From the NCBI GenBank assembly GCA_965216225.1, contig CBDCFF010000033.1, forward strand, positions 62,001 through 126,000: a stretch of 64,000 bases of DNA, given 5' to 3'. The notes beneath the pieces are model-generated. The model had not been told where the DNA came from. It made no database searches and worked only from the letters and a program-made list of their open reading frames with translations. This DNA comes from 3107 sp965216225. Lineage in GTDB: Bacteria > Pseudomonadota > Alphaproteobacteria > Rhodobacterales > Rhodobacteraceae. The translations under genes and the position numbers were made by a program. The stretch's first letter is position 1. Each line of letters begins with the position of its first letter. This document shows, piece by piece, positions 63,643 through 64,000 of the stretch.

Positions 63643-64000
63643 ATGACGTTCAGGCGGCCCCGGCCGTCTATCACGGTGTCACGCCATTTGCGCGGGATTG
63701 ATCCTTCTGGAGCTACCGAAGCCGGGGCATAGCGCCGCCCTTCTTCATTCAGACTGACGATCAACGAAAGGACGTCCAGAATCGGTCGCCAGTTCCCGCT
63801 GTTCGAACGGAATTTCAGCACGGACAGCAAGGATGGCAGCATCCGGCGATAATGGCTGGCATAGGATCCCCGCATTACAGTCCGGATCCGCACATCCAAT
63901 GTTCCCTTGGCCCGGTGCTCATCAATGATGGCTTTCAACCTGGCTGCACCCGCGATGGGAAAGATCACATCCGAGACCCTGCCATTCGGGGCCATCATCG
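63643..64000 (-). pseudogene. Tn3-family transposase fragment, runs off the window
   Basis: An open frame entering from the right edge: RVSDVIFPIAGAARLKAIID, SHYRRMLPSLLSVLKFRSNS, NWRPILDVLSLI and APEGSIPRKWRDTVIDGRGRL. These fit the middle region of Tn3-type TnpA. The IS630 element cuts it at its 3' side. Whether the rest of a Tn3 transposon lies beyond the edge cannot be seen. Confidence 0.7.

Overview
The window looks like a chromosomal segment of a Rhodobacterales alphaproteobacterium (Paracoccaceae/Roseobacter type). The evidence is high G+C coding sequence, the cysG-DUF2849-cysI-cysH-DUF934-fpr sulfate assimilation operon, an infC that appears to start at a non-ATG codon, and an endolysin/holin pair of the gene-transfer-agent (GTA) type. 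The species cannot be named from the sequence alone.

Positions 1-30402 are mostly ordinary chromosome. They carry a Mn/Zn/Fe ABC permease pair, moaA, glmS-glmU, a Gph-like phosphatase, a DegT-type aminotransferase, aroQ, tsf-rpsB (with a terminator hairpin), infC, the cys operon with a divergent Lrp/AsnC regulator, tpiA, an IscA/SufA-like protein, leuB, a Trm112-like protein, a Lon N-domain protein and a thioredoxin/TPR protein. An IS cluster at 10531-14981 (IS5, IS66 and IS481 pieces) sits between rpsB and infC. Several host genes here are broken: an ankyrin-repeat gene, a cytochrome P450 with its middle deleted, an endonuclease/phosphatase-fold gene split by an IS4 element, and a DUF2793 (phage/GTA tail type) gene with a 61-bp frameshifting duplication.

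Positions 30403-64000 form a dense graveyard of nested insertion sequences: IS110, IS256 (two types, called A and B here), IS481 (two types), IS21 (three copies), IS66 (one complete with a passenger gene, one fragment), IS3, IS5, IS630 and a Tn3-type transposase piece at the right edge. Many junctions can be read to the base from target-site duplications. Three 1377-bp IS256-A copies each have a 9-bp duplication, one IS21 copy has a 6-bp duplication, and an IS3 copy inside IS21 has a 5-bp duplication. Other junctions have no duplication and mark deletions or recombination between IS copies.

Host cargo survives between the IS elements. At 41416-44980 lie murI, argC, ccmE and an endolysin plus 3-TM holin of the GTA lysis type. 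At 49785-51944 lies an AAA+ ATPase overlapping a subtilisin-like protease, which matches the IetA/IetS arrangement known from plasmid incompatibility and anti-phage defence. Its protease has lost the catalytic serine region at an IS21 junction. At 56571-57461 lies a DUF3800 gene next to the 3' stub of a lost neighbour. These two islands are the best candidates for accessory defence functions. The rest of the right half is mobile DNA.
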